Of a DNA stretch of 64,000 nucleotides, positions 33,888 through 43,218 are shown piece by piece. Within the stretch, counting starts at the first letter, position 1, and every line of letters starts with the position of its first letter. The notes below the pieces were generated by a model, which made no database searches, was not told where the DNA came from, and saw only the letters and a program-made list of their open reading frames with translations. Origin of the DNA: DATDAH01 sp963792205. Lineage in GTDB: Bacteria > Actinomycetota > Acidimicrobiia > Acidimicrobiales > DATDAH01. The translations under genes and the position numbers were made by a program. The stretch is taken from NCBI GenBank assembly GCA_963792205.1, contig CAWBVI010000005.1, positions 434,001 through 498,000 of the forward strand, read 5' to 3'.

Positions 33888-35903
33888 TCAGCTGACGACG
33901 ATCCGGACCCGGCCGAGGTTCAGCACCCGGGCGTAGGGGCTGTCGACCGCGCCCTGGCGCTGACTGGCCACCCGGAGCGCCGGGAAGTACGTGCCCGGCT
34001 CGCTGAAGGCATGGGTGGTCGACAGCTGCAGTCGGGGCGCCGAGCCGTCGAGGCCTTCGGTCGGGTGCGGGTAGTCCCCGGCGCCCTCGAAGTCCCACTC
34101 GGCGGTGACGATGCAGCCCGTCCCCGGCGGGACCTCGACCTCCGCCTCGAACCGGACGTCCTCGCCGACGGCCACCTCGGCGCGCAGGCGGCCGTTGGCC
34201 GTCACGGTGACCACCGGCTGGATGCTCTTGCGCTGGCGGGCGGTGTCGGGCACCACGACCTGGCCGTCCTCGATCTCGTACTCGGTGGAGGCCGGGGGGA
34301 CGCGACCGTTCTCGACCCACGCGCTCAGGTCGCGGAGGGCCTGTTGGAGCACGCCAGAGTAGGGAACGGCCCGAGTGGTGCGAACGGGGCGCGGATCGTC
34401 GGGGGCCACGATCGGCGAGGTGTGCATCGCGTGGTCGACGTACCAGAGGCGGTAGTGGTCGTCGAGGCGGTCGCCGAGCGCCTCCTGCACCCGCGAGCGG
34501 TACCAGTCGCCCTGCCACGGGCTGCACGTCTCGTCCATCAGCGCGCAGACGGCGATCATCTTCCCGGCGAAGCGACCGCTCTGGATCGATCCCCCGCCGC
34601 CCCGGGCGAACTTCATGCCGATGATCTCGGGCCGCTGGGGATAGAGGGCCTCACCCCCGGTGCAGAACTGGGCGAAGGTCGGGTACTCCTCGACGTCGGG
34701 CACCTGGTGGCGGTGGTAGGTCTGCGACGCGAGGTAGATCGAGTTGTCCACGCTCACCTCGTCGCCCGCCCGGAACCGGCGCATGGCGTCGAAGTTGTTC
34801 TCCCCGAAGCCGGTCATGACCAGGTCGCCGATCACCTGGGCGATGTGCAGCATCGCCCCCTTCCCGTCCCCGCTGTTGAGGATGAGGCTGGCGCCCTGGA
34901 GGTTGCCTTCGGGCATCTCGGCCAGGCGCAACGCGGCGGGCATGTCGTGCTCGCTGTCGCCGAACATGGCCGACATCGACATCGGCAGGCCGAGCTCGGT
35001 CGCCTCGGACTGGAGCAGGACCTGGCTGATCGTGGTGTCGTGCTGGATGCGGGCGGCCGCCAGCGAGGCCGGCGGGTCCGCCCCCAGGTAGCCGGGCTCG
35101 GACCAGAACAGGTCGAAGTACTCGGGGTCGAAGCCGATGACCTGGTCGATGAGGCTGCAGAACACCCCCGTGTACCCGGCGGCGACGCGCTCGACGTCGA
35201 ACCAGACGTCGAGGGGGAAGCCCATCCGGGTGACCTCGGCCAGGGCCTCCCGCTGCTCGACGGTCAGGCCGGTCCAGGGGTCGCCGCTGCCGCCCACCTC
35301 GACCGCGTCGACGATCTGGGGGAACACGTCGTGCAGGATCCGGATGGCGTGGGCCTGGACGGTGAACAGGTTCGGCAGGCTCAGCGGCGAGCCGTGGACG
35401 AACGGCACCGCGCCGTCCCACACGTCGACGGTGTTCTCGATGCAACCGATCGTCTTGTAGGCCCCGCCGCTGCCGCCGTACACGTAGCCGTAGGCCCGGT
35501 GCTCGCCGTACATCTCGGCGGCGAGGACCCGCGAGTAGCGGGCGACGGCGGCGCTGGCCCGGTAGCCGACCAGCGTGGGGTCGTCGCCGGGGAACATCAC
35601 CGTGCGACCGAGGTTCGACTCGACGAGGTAGGCCCCGCTGTCGACGGCGAAGTCGATCGACCCGCCCATCATCCCGCCCAGGATGAGCGGGGCCATGTTC
35701 TCGGTGCCCGAGATCGGCATGAGGGGCTGGAAGAAGCGGCCCTCGTACTGCTCCTCGGGCGGGAAGTACATCGAGAACTTGGTCTCGGTGCCCTCGAAGC
35801 CACCGTGCACGTACCGGTGCCGGACCGGGTCGTCCCGCCACTCGTCCACGTCCACGAACGCGGTGGTGAACTCTGGATCCTTGGAGCCGATCGACCCGGT
35901 CAT
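33888..35903 (-). CDS. Alpha/beta hydrolase-like protein with C-terminal PKD-type domain (671 aa)
   Basis: The N-terminal 500 residues look like a large hydrolase: YGYVYGGSGGAYKTIG at about residues 136-151 supplies a GxSxG-type nucleophile elbow, and YVDHAMHTSPIVAPDDP near residue 500 could carry the histidine. The C-terminal about 100 residues resemble a PKD/Ig-like domain (TAEWDFEGAGDYPHPTEG, then HAFSEPGTYFPALRV). No signal peptide or membrane segment is apparent, which is odd for a PKD-bearing protein. It lies ten bases after the large molybdoenzyme subunit start on the same strand, so it heads that operon. Tannase-like or polyester-hydrolase functions are possible; not recognised with certainty. 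Confidence 0.75.
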   Translation of the reverse strand: MTGSIGSKDPEFTTAFVDVDEWRDDPVRHRYVHGGFEGTETKFSMYFPPEEQYEGRFFQPLMPISGTENMAPLILGGMMGGSIDFAVDSGAYLVESNLGRTVMFPGDDPTLVGYRASAAVARYSRVLAAEMYGEHRAYGYVYGGSGGAYKTIGCIENTVDVWDGAVPFVHGSPLSLPNLFTVQAHAIRILHDVFPQIVDAVEVGGSGDPWTGLTVEQREALAEVTRMGFPLDVWFDVERVAAGYTGVFCSLIDQVIGFDPEYFDLFWSEPGYLGADPPASLAAARIQHDTTISQVLLQSEATELGLPMSMSAMFGDSEHDMPAALRLAEMPEGNLQGASLILNSGDGKGAMLHIAQVIGDLVMTGFGENNFDAMRRFRAGDEVSVDNSIYLASQTYHRHQVPDVEEYPTFAQFCTGGEALYPQRPEIIGMKFARGGGGSIQSGRFAGKMIAVCALMDETCSPWQGDWYRSRVQEALGDRLDDHYRLWYVDHAMHTSPIVAPDDPRPVRTTRAVPYSGVLQQALRDLSAWVENGRVPPASTEYEIEDGQVVVPDTARQRKSIQPVVTVTANGRLRAEVAVGEDVRFEAEVEVPPGTGCIVTAEWDFEGAGDYPHPTEGLDGSAPRLQLSTTHAFSEPGTYFPALRVASQRQGAVDSPYARVLNLGRVRIVVS

Positions 35904-36036
35904 CCGTCCCCCTCGTCCTGGCCCGCGGAGCGGGTGATCCCGATCCGCCCGTTCTTCGCTGACTGTAGGTGCGTTCTTCCGAGTGACAAAGTTGCAGCTT
36001 CTGTAGGAGAATCAGCATTCCGACAATGGGGGGACC

Positions 36037-37347
36037 GTGGGCACACGGCGCAGGTTCGGGTATCTCATCGCGGCCGCAATGGTGATGGTCGGCTGCACCG
36101 CAGGCGACGACGGGTCGGAGTCGGCGGGGGGCACGACACCACCGGCGGAGGACGCTCCGGGCGAGTCCACCCCTGCCGCCACAGGTCCGGCGCCGGGGGT
36201 CACCGACGACGCCGTCAGGATCGGCGTGACCTTCGTCGACACCGCCTCACTCGAAGCGGTCGGGCTCAACTACGACCTCGGCGAACACGAGAACGTGTAC
36301 AACGCGCTGTTCGACGCCATCAACGCCGAGGGCGGGATCCACGGGCGCCAGATCGAGCCGGTCTTCGCCCCGGTCGATCCCACCACCATCGAGCCGGCCG
36401 AAGCGGCCTGCGTCGAGCTCACCGAGGACGCCGACGTGTTCATGGTGGTCGGCTTCTTCCTGACCGACGCCGTCACCTGCCCGGTGGGGACCCACGAGAC
36501 CGCGGTCATCGGCGGCGAGATCACCGACCAGCGCCTCGGGCAGGCCACCGCGCCGTGGATCTCGTGGTTGCCGGACTCCGACCGACAGGGGGCCGTCATC
36601 CAGGCCATGTACGACGCGGGCGAGCTCGACGGCACCGTCGGCGTCTGGGCCAACGCCCGTGACGAACAGCAGGTCGACGACGTCATCGTCCCCGCCCTCG
36701 AGGAGGTGGGGGTCGAGGTCGTCGAGGTGGGCATCGAGGAGGGCGCGGACACGACGGCCTTGCAGGCGTCGACCCGGACCATCGCCGAGCGCTTCGACGC
36801 CGCCGGGGTGGACACCGTCGTGCTCGCGGGGGCCAGCGGCCAGGACTGGCCGGCGGCCATGGACGACAACACCTCGTATCGGCCGAAGCTCTTGTTCCTC
36901 GACGCGATCGCCGTCACCGCCTATTCCACCAACGCGGCCACCACCGAGACGTCCATCCTCGAGGGTGCCGTCGCCGGCGGGGGCTACGGCCCGGACCAGG
37001 CCCGGTACGAGGAGGCGACGATGCAGGAGTGCATCCAGCGCCTGTCCGACGCCGGCCTCGAGACGCCGACCCCCGAGGAATCCGGTGACGACCCGTCGAA
37101 CCAGCCCTACCAGGCGGCCTTCCAGGCCTGCCCGGACGTCGTGCTGATGCAGGCGTGGCTGGAGGCCGCCGGCGAGGACCTGAACTACGGCACCCTGGAA
37201 GCAGCCATCGACGGCCTCGAGCTCACCATCCCCGGTGATCCCGAGCTGCGCACCTACGGGCCGCCGCCCGACAGCGACGGCGATCCCGCCGCCTACCTCT
37301 TCCGCTGGGACGAGGCGGAGGGGCACCTCGTCCTCGACGAGGGCTAG
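36037..37347 (+). CDS. ABC transporter substrate-binding lipoprotein, paralogue (436 aa)
   Basis: GTG start after GGGGGGACC. The signal peptide ends in a VMVGC lipobox, followed by TAGDDG as in the paralogue at 28736. GVTDDAVRIGVTFVDTASLE starts the type 1 binding fold. The two proteins align throughout, with nearly the same length, and share the block ETPTP-ESGDDPSNQPYQA. The ligand is unknown and no permease genes are near. It is divergent from the hydrolase-PKD gene across a 133-base spacer that probably holds both promoters. Confidence 0.93.
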   Translation: MGTRRRFGYLIAAAMVMVGCTAGDDGSESAGGTTPPAEDAPGESTPAATGPAPGVTDDAVRIGVTFVDTASLEAVGLNYDLGEHENVYNALFDAINAEGGIHGRQIEPVFAPVDPTTIEPAEAACVELTEDADVFMVVGFFLTDAVTCPVGTHETAVIGGEITDQRLGQATAPWISWLPDSDRQGAVIQAMYDAGELDGTVGVWANARDEQQVDDVIVPALEEVGVEVVEVGIEEGADTTALQASTRTIAERFDAAGVDTVVLAGASGQDWPAAMDDNTSYRPKLLFLDAIAVTAYSTNAATTETSILEGAVAGGGYGPDQARYEEATMQECIQRLSDAGLETPTPEESGDDPSNQPYQAAFQACPDVVLMQAWLEAAGEDLNYGTLEAAIDGLELTIPGDPELRTYGPPPDSDGDPAAYLFRWDEAEGHLVLDEG

Positions 37348-37429
37348 CGCTCCGGTGGGCTCACGGTCGTGGGAAGCTGCACCCGGCGGCGCCGATCCGC
37401 GCTCGCCTCGTCCTGGCCCGGGGGTCCCA

Positions 37430-38596
37430 ATGGCACGAGCAGCGATCATCTCCGTCGACGGCCACGTCAAGGCCCCGAGGGCCGGCTACCGCGACTACAT
37501 GGATCCGGCCTACCTCGACGCCTTCGACGAGTGGGTGAAGAGCGCCGAGGGGACCGCGGACGGCTTCGTGCACCCGGAGCGGGAGGACGCGCAGTGGGAT
37601 CCGCAGCGCCGGATGGACGACCTCGCCACCCAGGGGGTGGTGGCCGAGGTGCTGTTCACCAACGGGGTCCCGTTCGCCGCCGGGCGGGTCGACCATGCGC
37701 CCGATCCGGGCGAGACCCGGGCCGCCAACACGGCCTACAACCGTTGGCTGGTCGACTTCTGCGCCGCGGCACCCGGTCGCCTGCTCGGTCAGGCCCTCGT
37801 CTCGTTCCACGACGTCGACCAGGCCGTGGCCGACATCCACTGGGCCAAGGAGCACGGCCTCGGCGGGATCCAGATGCCTCCCCTCTACCCCGGCGCCAAG
37901 TTCTTCTTCGACCCGGCGCTCGACCCGATCTGGGCCGCCTGCGTGGAGACCGGGCTGCCTTTGAGCCAGCACGGCGGGACCGGGGCGCCGGACTACCAGC
38001 CCGGGGGCTTCGCCGCCCTCATGGTCCTGGCCACCGAGCACTCGTGGTTCTCGGGTCGGTCCCTGTGGCAGATGATCCTGGGGGGAGCCTTCGAGCGCTT
38101 CCCCGACCTGAGGCTGGCCTTCGTCGAGACCGAGGCCTGGTGGATCGGCCCGATGGTGGAACAACTCGACAAGCGCATGTCGATGGGTGACGAGTGGACC
38201 GCGTTCGCCGAGTGGATGCGCAGCGAGGGCGGCCTCAACCGCCTGCCCAGCGAGTACTGGAGGGCCAACTGCTACGCCGGGATCTCGCCGTTCCACCACG
38301 CCCAGCTCTCGATCGACCAGCTGGGCACGAAGGACGTCGACGACGAGGCCGGGTTCCGCATCGACAGCGGCAACGCCATGTTCGGGGTCGACTACCCGCA
38401 CTTCGAGTCGATCTTCCCGAACACCATGGACCAGGTGGCCGTGCTCGTCGGCAACGAGCACGTGACCGAGGCCGACGCCCGCAAGATCCTCTACGAGAAC
38501 GCCGCCGAGCTGTACCACTTCGATCTCGCCGCGCTGCAGCCCCTCATCGACGAGATCGGCTTCGAGCTCGACGACCTCGTCCCGGTCGGGGCCTGA
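37430..38596 (+). CDS. Amidohydrolase family 2 protein (388 aa)
   Basis: Start chosen at ATG 37430 (MARAAIISVDGHVKAP) rather than the longer frame, because the first barrel strand with the DGH metal motif follows at once. MPPLYPGAKFFFDPALD, SQHGGTG and GVDYPHFESIFPNT (conserved aspartate) are typical of the amidohydrolase_2 decarboxylase/hydrolase family. It is 82 bases after the binding protein and 49 before the tandem crotonases, a likely catabolic operon. The reaction is unknown. Confidence 0.9.
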   Translation: MARAAIISVDGHVKAPRAGYRDYMDPAYLDAFDEWVKSAEGTADGFVHPEREDAQWDPQRRMDDLATQGVVAEVLFTNGVPFAAGRVDHAPDPGETRAANTAYNRWLVDFCAAAPGRLLGQALVSFHDVDQAVADIHWAKEHGLGGIQMPPLYPGAKFFFDPALDPIWAACVETGLPLSQHGGTGAPDYQPGGFAALMVLATEHSWFSGRSLWQMILGGAFERFPDLRLAFVETEAWWIGPMVEQLDKRMSMGDEWTAFAEWMRSEGGLNRLPSEYWRANCYAGISPFHHAQLSIDQLGTKDVDDEAGFRIDSGNAMFGVDYPHFESIFPNTMDQVAVLVGNEHVTEADARKILYENAAELYHFDLAALQPLIDEIGFELDDLVPVGA

Positions 38597-38645
38597 CCCG
38601 AACGAGGCGCCGGGTAGGCCGTTCGCGGCGAGCCCTGAGGAGGGC

Positions 38646-39488
38646 GTGTCGTACTGTCTGCGCGCGGTGGACAGCTTCGAGACGCTCCTCTACGAGGAGA
38701 ACGACGGCGTCGCGGTCGTGACGCTCAACCGGCCGGAGGTGCACAACGCCTTCGACCAGCCCATGCGCGACGAGCTCAAGGCGCTCTGGACCGGATTGCG
38801 GCGGAACGACGACGTCCGCGTCGTGGTGCTCACGGGCGCGGGAGAGAAGGCCTTCTGCGCCGGCCTCGATCGGGCGGAGATGATGGACGACTTCCGCGCC
38901 GGGCCGATGGGCACCCACAAGGTCGGACGGGTCTCGACGCCGTTCATGTTCGACGACCCCGGCCAGTGGGTGAACCCGAAGCAGAACGACATGTGGAAGC
39001 CGGTCGTGGCGGCCGTGAACGGCATGGCGTGCGGCGGCGCGCTCTACCTGCTCGGCGAAGCCGACATCATCCTGGCCGCGGAGCACGCCACGTTCTTCGA
39101 CCCGCACGTCACCTTCGGCATGGTGTCCGGCTTCGAGTCGATCCACCTCTACCAGAAGGCCCCCCTCGGCGAGACGCTGCGCCTCGTGCTGCTCGGTTCC
39201 CACGAGCGCATGTCCGCCGGACGGGCGCACCAGATCGGGCTGGTGTCCGAGGTCGTGCCGGCGGAGGAGCTGATGGAACGGGCCATGTGGGTGGCGTCGG
39301 CCATCGCCTCGCAGCCGGTGGTGGCGGTACAGGGCTCGATCAAGGCCGTCTGGATGGCCACCGAGACCGGTCGCCAGCAGGCGCTGGCCCAGGTGTCGTC
39401 GATCGTGACCGCGGGCAGCTCGGACAGCACCATCACCAGCGGCGAGGGGACGTTCCAGAGTGGCCGTCCCGAGTGGCAGCTCCGGTGA
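38646..39488 (+). CDS. Enoyl-CoA hydratase/isomerase, tandem copy 1 (280 aa)
   Basis: Crotonase fold with VVVLTGAGEKAFCAGLDRAE and AAVNGMACGGALYLLGEADI forming the oxyanion hole, and FFDPHVTFGMVSGFESI further on. The start is uncertain: GTG 38646 lies two bases after GGAGG, while GTG 38667 aligns with the start of the tandem copy. It overlaps the next crotonase by four bases (GTGA). The two copies are alike throughout, a recent duplication by appearance. Substrate unknown. Confidence 0.9.
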   Translation: MSYCLRAVDSFETLLYEENDGVAVVTLNRPEVHNAFDQPMRDELKALWTGLRRNDDVRVVVLTGAGEKAFCAGLDRAEMMDDFRAGPMGTHKVGRVSTPFMFDDPGQWVNPKQNDMWKPVVAAVNGMACGGALYLLGEADIILAAEHATFFDPHVTFGMVSGFESIHLYQKAPLGETLRLVLLGSHERMSAGRAHQIGLVSEVVPAEELMERAMWVASAIASQPVVAVQGSIKAVWMATETGRQQALAQVSSIVTAGSSDSTITSGEGTFQSGRPEWQLR

Positions 39489-40318
39489 AGGACCTGGAGA
39501 CCCTCCTCTACGAGGAGCGCAACGGCGTCGCCATCGTCACGCTCAACCGTCCGGAGGTGCACAACGCCTTCAACCGGGCGATGGAGGCCGAGCTCCAGCA
39601 CGTCTGGCTCTCCTTGCGGAAGAACGACGACGTCTCGACCGTGATCCTCACGGGCGCCGGTGAGAAGGCGTTCTGCACCGGGATCGACCGGCACGAGACG
39701 ATCGACGAGTACATCGAGGACCCCAGTCACGAGAACCGGCCGGAGGAGGAAGCCGGGCTGGTGTCCACGCCGTTCATGTTCAACGACCCCGGCGCGCGCG
39801 TCCTGCCGAAGCAGAACGACCTCTGGAAGCCGATCGTCGCGGCGGTGAACGGCATGGCCTGCGGCGGGGCCTTCTACCTGCTGGGCGAGAGCGACGTCAT
39901 CATCGCGTCCGAGAACGCGACCTTCTTCGACCCCCACGTGAGCTACGGCATGGTCGCCGGCTTCGAGACCACGCACCTGCTCCAGAAGCTCCCGTTCGGC
40001 GAGATGCTCCGCATCGCGTTGGTGGGCGGCCACGAGCGGATGTCCGCGGCGCGGGCCCACCAGATCGGCCTGGTCTCCGAGGTGGTCGCCCTCGACCGAC
40101 TGATGGCGCAGGCGACCTGGGTCGCCGAGGCCATCGCCCTGTCGCCCGCGCTCGCCGTCCAGGGGACGTTGCGGGCGGCCTGGCTCGCCCACGAGGTCAC
40201 CCGTCGAGAAGCCCTGGCGCAGATCTCGACCTACGTGGCCCTCGGCACCACCTACGAGAACATCAAGGCCGGCCAGGAGACCTTCAACGCCAAGCACGAG
40301 AGGCCGCGCATCCGCTAG
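39485..40318 (+). CDS. Enoyl-CoA hydratase/isomerase, tandem copy 2 (277 aa)
   Basis: Starts GTG 39485 (VKDLETLLYEERNGVAIVTL). AVNGMACGGAFYLLGESDVI and FFDPHVSYGMVAGFETT correspond to the motifs of copy 1. Tandem paralogues may act as a heteromer or on successive intermediates. The TAG at 40316-40318 overlaps the stop of the convergent MFS gene within a shared CTAG. Which acidic residues act in catalysis cannot be assigned without alignment. Confidence 0.92.
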   Translation: MKDLETLLYEERNGVAIVTLNRPEVHNAFNRAMEAELQHVWLSLRKNDDVSTVILTGAGEKAFCTGIDRHETIDEYIEDPSHENRPEEEAGLVSTPFMFNDPGARVLPKQNDLWKPIVAAVNGMACGGAFYLLGESDVIIASENATFFDPHVSYGMVAGFETTHLLQKLPFGEMLRIALVGGHERMSAARAHQIGLVSEVVALDRLMAQATWVAEAIALSPALAVQGTLRAAWLAHEVTRREALAQISTYVALGTTYENIKAGQETFNAKHERPRIR

Positions 40319-41600
40319 GTGGCGGCGGCCACGACGGTCTCGGAGTCGAGGTGACGCAGGATCCGCCTTCGCCCGCAGCACCACGAGCAGCCCGAGGAAC
40401 GCTCCACCCGCAAGCGTGAACGCTGCTCGCGGGCCGATGGCGTTGACGAGCACCCCCTGCACGAGCGCGCCGATCGGCGCGACCAGGGTCACGCCGAGGA
40501 GGTAGAAGGCCAAGACCTTCCCCCGCTTCGTCTCGTCCACCTGCAGCTGGATCGTCGTGTTCAGGCTCGACGCGATGGCGAGGTAGCCGGCCCCGGCGCC
40601 CATGAGGAAGAAGAACCCGAACCAGGCGTTCGGCGACAAGGCGAAGAGGATCAGCGAGAGCCCGTTCAGCGCCATGCGCCCGGCCACGAGCTGCCGTCGC
40701 GGCAACGACGCCGCCCCAGCCCGCCACGAACGGCGTGGCCAGGATGGCCCCGATGCCGAGTGCCGCGCTGAGGACGCCGAAGACCCAGGTGTCGACCTTG
40801 AAGACCTCGTCGGCGAAGACCACCACGAACTGGAACAGCGGGCTGTCGGCGAAGCTCAGGCCGGCGACCACGATGAGGCAGGTCCGGATCCCCGGAGACC
40901 GGCGCACGTAGCGGACGGTCTCCTTGAAGGTCGCCGATGACCCGCATCCTGCCGGTGACCTTCTCGATGACCCGGTGGAGGCGGATCAGGAGCAGTGCGC
41001 CGATGACCGCCAGGAAGCTGACGCCGTTGATGAAGAAGCCCCAGCCCGGCCCGAGGGTCGCCAGGACGATGCCGCCGATCGCCGGGCCGAAGGCCCGGGC
41101 GGCGTTGAACTGCGCCGAGTTCAGCGTGACCGCGTTCAGCAGCGCCTCGCGGGGCACGAGCTCGGAGACGAAGGCCTGCCAGGACCCGATCATGAGCCCG
41201 GCGAAAGCCCCGGACATCGCGGCGAGCGCCACGATCGCCCCCGGCGATCGAACGCCGGCGCTCCAGAGCGCCCACAGGGACTGAGGGCCACGGCGGCCTG
41301 GGCGGACTGGGTGATGAGCAGGACGTGCCGCCGGTCGAAGCGGTCGGCCAGGGTCCCGCCGACGGGCCCCAACACGGCCGCGGTGATCAGCAGGCTGAAG
41401 CCGGCGAAGCCGACCCAGGTCTCGCTCCCGGTCAGCTTGTAGACGACGTAGGGGATGGTGACGTTCTGGACCCAGCCGCCGGTGCTGGAGATGAGCGCCC
41501 CGGTCCAGAACAAGGCGAAGTTGCGGTAGCGGAGCGCCGCCACGGCCGCGCGCAGGCCGGGCCGTACCTCTTCGATCTCGGCGGGCTCGGCGCTGGACAC
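40315..41600 (-). CDS. MFS transporter, frameshifted four times (about 427 aa)
   Basis: Begins at GTG 41600 (VSSAEPAEIEEVRPGLRAAV). The protein shows RYRNFALFWTGALISSTGGW, GGTLADRFDRRHVLLI with the MFS loop 2-3 motif, and many hydrophobic segments as in the enterobactin exporter/transmembrane secretion effector subgroup. Frames change near 41280, 40935, 40705 and 40365. Applying three removals and one addition restores a continuous 427-residue protein with stop at 40315-40317. It may export or import a pathway compound. It is divergent from the flavin monooxygenase with a 74-base spacer. Confidence 0.8.
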
Positions 41601-41674
41601 ACCCGATTCGTACTACGGCTCCGCCACCTACCGTGTCGGACAGGGGCGCAGTCGGCGTGGGACAATCCCGGGCC

Positions 41675-43111
41675 GTGACCTCGACCGACGGCAGCAGCAT
41701 CGAGACCGACTACCTGGTCGTCGGCGCCGGTGCGGTGGGGATGGCGTTCGTCGATGCCCTGATCGAGGATCCCGAGGTCGACGTGGTCATGGTCGACCGG
41801 CGGCCCGCCCCCGGCGGCCACTGGCTCGACACCTATCCCTTCGTGCAGCTCCACCAGCCCTCGGCCAACTACGGCGTGAGCTCGACACCCCTCGGCCACG
41901 ATCGCATCGACGACGGCGGGCTGAACGAGGGCTTCTACGAGTTGGCGGGCGGGGCCGAGATCTGCGGCTACTTCGACGGTGTCCTGCGCCACCGGCTGCT
42001 CCCGTCGGGCCGGGTCCGCTTCCTGTCGATGACCGAGCACCTGGGCGACCGCCGGCTCCGTTCGTTGCTGACCGGCCAGGAGACGGCGGTGACCGTCCGC
42101 CGCCGCGTGGTCGACGCCACCTATCTGGCCTCCCGGGTCCCCGCCACCGAGCCCCCGCCGTTCGAGGTGGCCGAGGGCGTCCGCTGCATCCCGGTCGGCG
42201 AACTGGTCCGGGTCGACCGCCCACCGGCCGGCGTGGTCATCATCGGCGGGGGGAAGACCGCAACCGATGCCGGCACCTGGCTGCTCGAACAGGGCACGCC
42301 GCCCGAAGCCATCACCTGGATCCGGCCCCGTGACGCCTGGTTCATGAACCGCCGCAACTTCCAGCCCGGCGCGGGAGCCATGGACACGTTCGAAGGTGTG
42401 GTCCTCGAGCTCGAGGCCCTGGCGGCGTCCGACACGATCGACGACGCCTTCGAGCGGCTCGAGGAGGCCGGGGTGATGCTCCGCCTCGACCCCGCGGTGT
42501 GGCCGGCGATGGCCCGGGGCGCCACGGTGACCCTGGCCGAGATGGAGGGGCTGCGCACGATCACCGACATCGTTCGCCTCGGCCACGTTCAGCGCATCGA
42601 ACCGGATCAGATCGTGCTCGAACAGGGGACGGTCCCGACCAGCCCCGACCACGTGCACGTGCACTGCGCCGCTCGGGGACTCCCCCGCAGCCTGCCCCGG
42701 CCGATCTTCGCCGACGACACCATCACCCTGCAGTGCATCAGCCGCATGCACCCGACGTTCTCGGCCGCGCTGACCGGCTTCCTCGAGACGACCGACCGGT
42801 CGACCGAGGAGAAGAACCGGCTCCTGCCTCCGAACCCCTACTCCGACACGGCCCTCGACTTCCTGCGGGCGATCCTCATGGGGCTGAGCGCGGAGATGTT
42901 GTGGGGGCAGGAGCCCGACGTGCAGGCGTGGGTGGACGGATCCCGGCTCAACGTGCTCACCGGCCTGGCGTCGACCGACGATCCCACCCGGCTCCGCGAG
43001 CTGCAGACCCGCTTCCTCACCGCCGCCTTCCCCGCCCAGGACAAGCTCCGCGCCCTCCTCGCCGTGGCCACCCCCGCCGAACAGGAGCTGGTGTTCGAAG
43101 GACCCGCCTAG
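41675..43111 (+). CDS. FAD/NAD(P)-binding monooxygenase-like protein (478 aa)
   Basis: Two dinucleotide-binding motifs: VVGAGAVGMAF near the N-terminus for FAD and IIGGGKTATDAGTWL near residue 190 for NAD(P)H. The RRPAPGGHWLDTYPFVQLHQ segment resembles flavin-containing and Baeyer-Villiger-type enzymes. GTG 41675 is favoured over 41633 because a GACAAT -10-like element at 41661-41666 lies just before it, consistent with a leaderless message; this is inference. It would insert one oxygen atom into a carbonyl or heteroatom substrate. It is divergent from the MFS transporter. Confidence 0.82.
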   Translation: MTSTDGSSIETDYLVVGAGAVGMAFVDALIEDPEVDVVMVDRRPAPGGHWLDTYPFVQLHQPSANYGVSSTPLGHDRIDDGGLNEGFYELAGGAEICGYFDGVLRHRLLPSGRVRFLSMTEHLGDRRLRSLLTGQETAVTVRRRVVDATYLASRVPATEPPPFEVAEGVRCIPVGELVRVDRPPAGVVIIGGGKTATDAGTWLLEQGTPPEAITWIRPRDAWFMNRRNFQPGAGAMDTFEGVVLELEALAASDTIDDAFERLEEAGVMLRLDPAVWPAMARGATVTLAEMEGLRTITDIVRLGHVQRIEPDQIVLEQGTVPTSPDHVHVHCAARGLPRSLPRPIFADDTITLQCISRMHPTFSAALTGFLETTDRSTEEKNRLLPPNPYSDTALDFLRAILMGLSAEMLWGQEPDVQAWVDGSRLNVLTGLASTDDPTRLRELQTRFLTAAFPAQDKLRALLAVATPAEQELVFEGPA

Positions 43112-43125
43112 CTGCAGCCCTTCCC

Positions 43126-43143
43126 GAACGAGCGCATTCGTTC
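43126..43143. terminator. Hairpin after flavin monooxygenase gene
   Basis: GAACGA-GCGCAT-TCGTTC, six-base arms with a six-base loop, begins 15 bases after the stop at 43111. It lacks a T tract. It could end the monooxygenase transcript or act in the promoter of the next gene at 43219. Confidence 0.35.
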
Positions 43144-43218
43144 TACGGTCGGCTGTCGGTTTCGACTGGGGGTCGGCCCGGACGTCCAGGGGCAAGCCGT
43201 CGGGGGGGTTGCGGCAAC

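Noticed and set aside
31499..36662. Long plus-strand open frames opposite the molybdoenzyme and hydrolase-PKD genes
   Set aside because: The minus strand encodes well conserved proteins with all cofactor motifs; the plus-strand translations have no motifs and biased Gly/Val/His/Arg composition.
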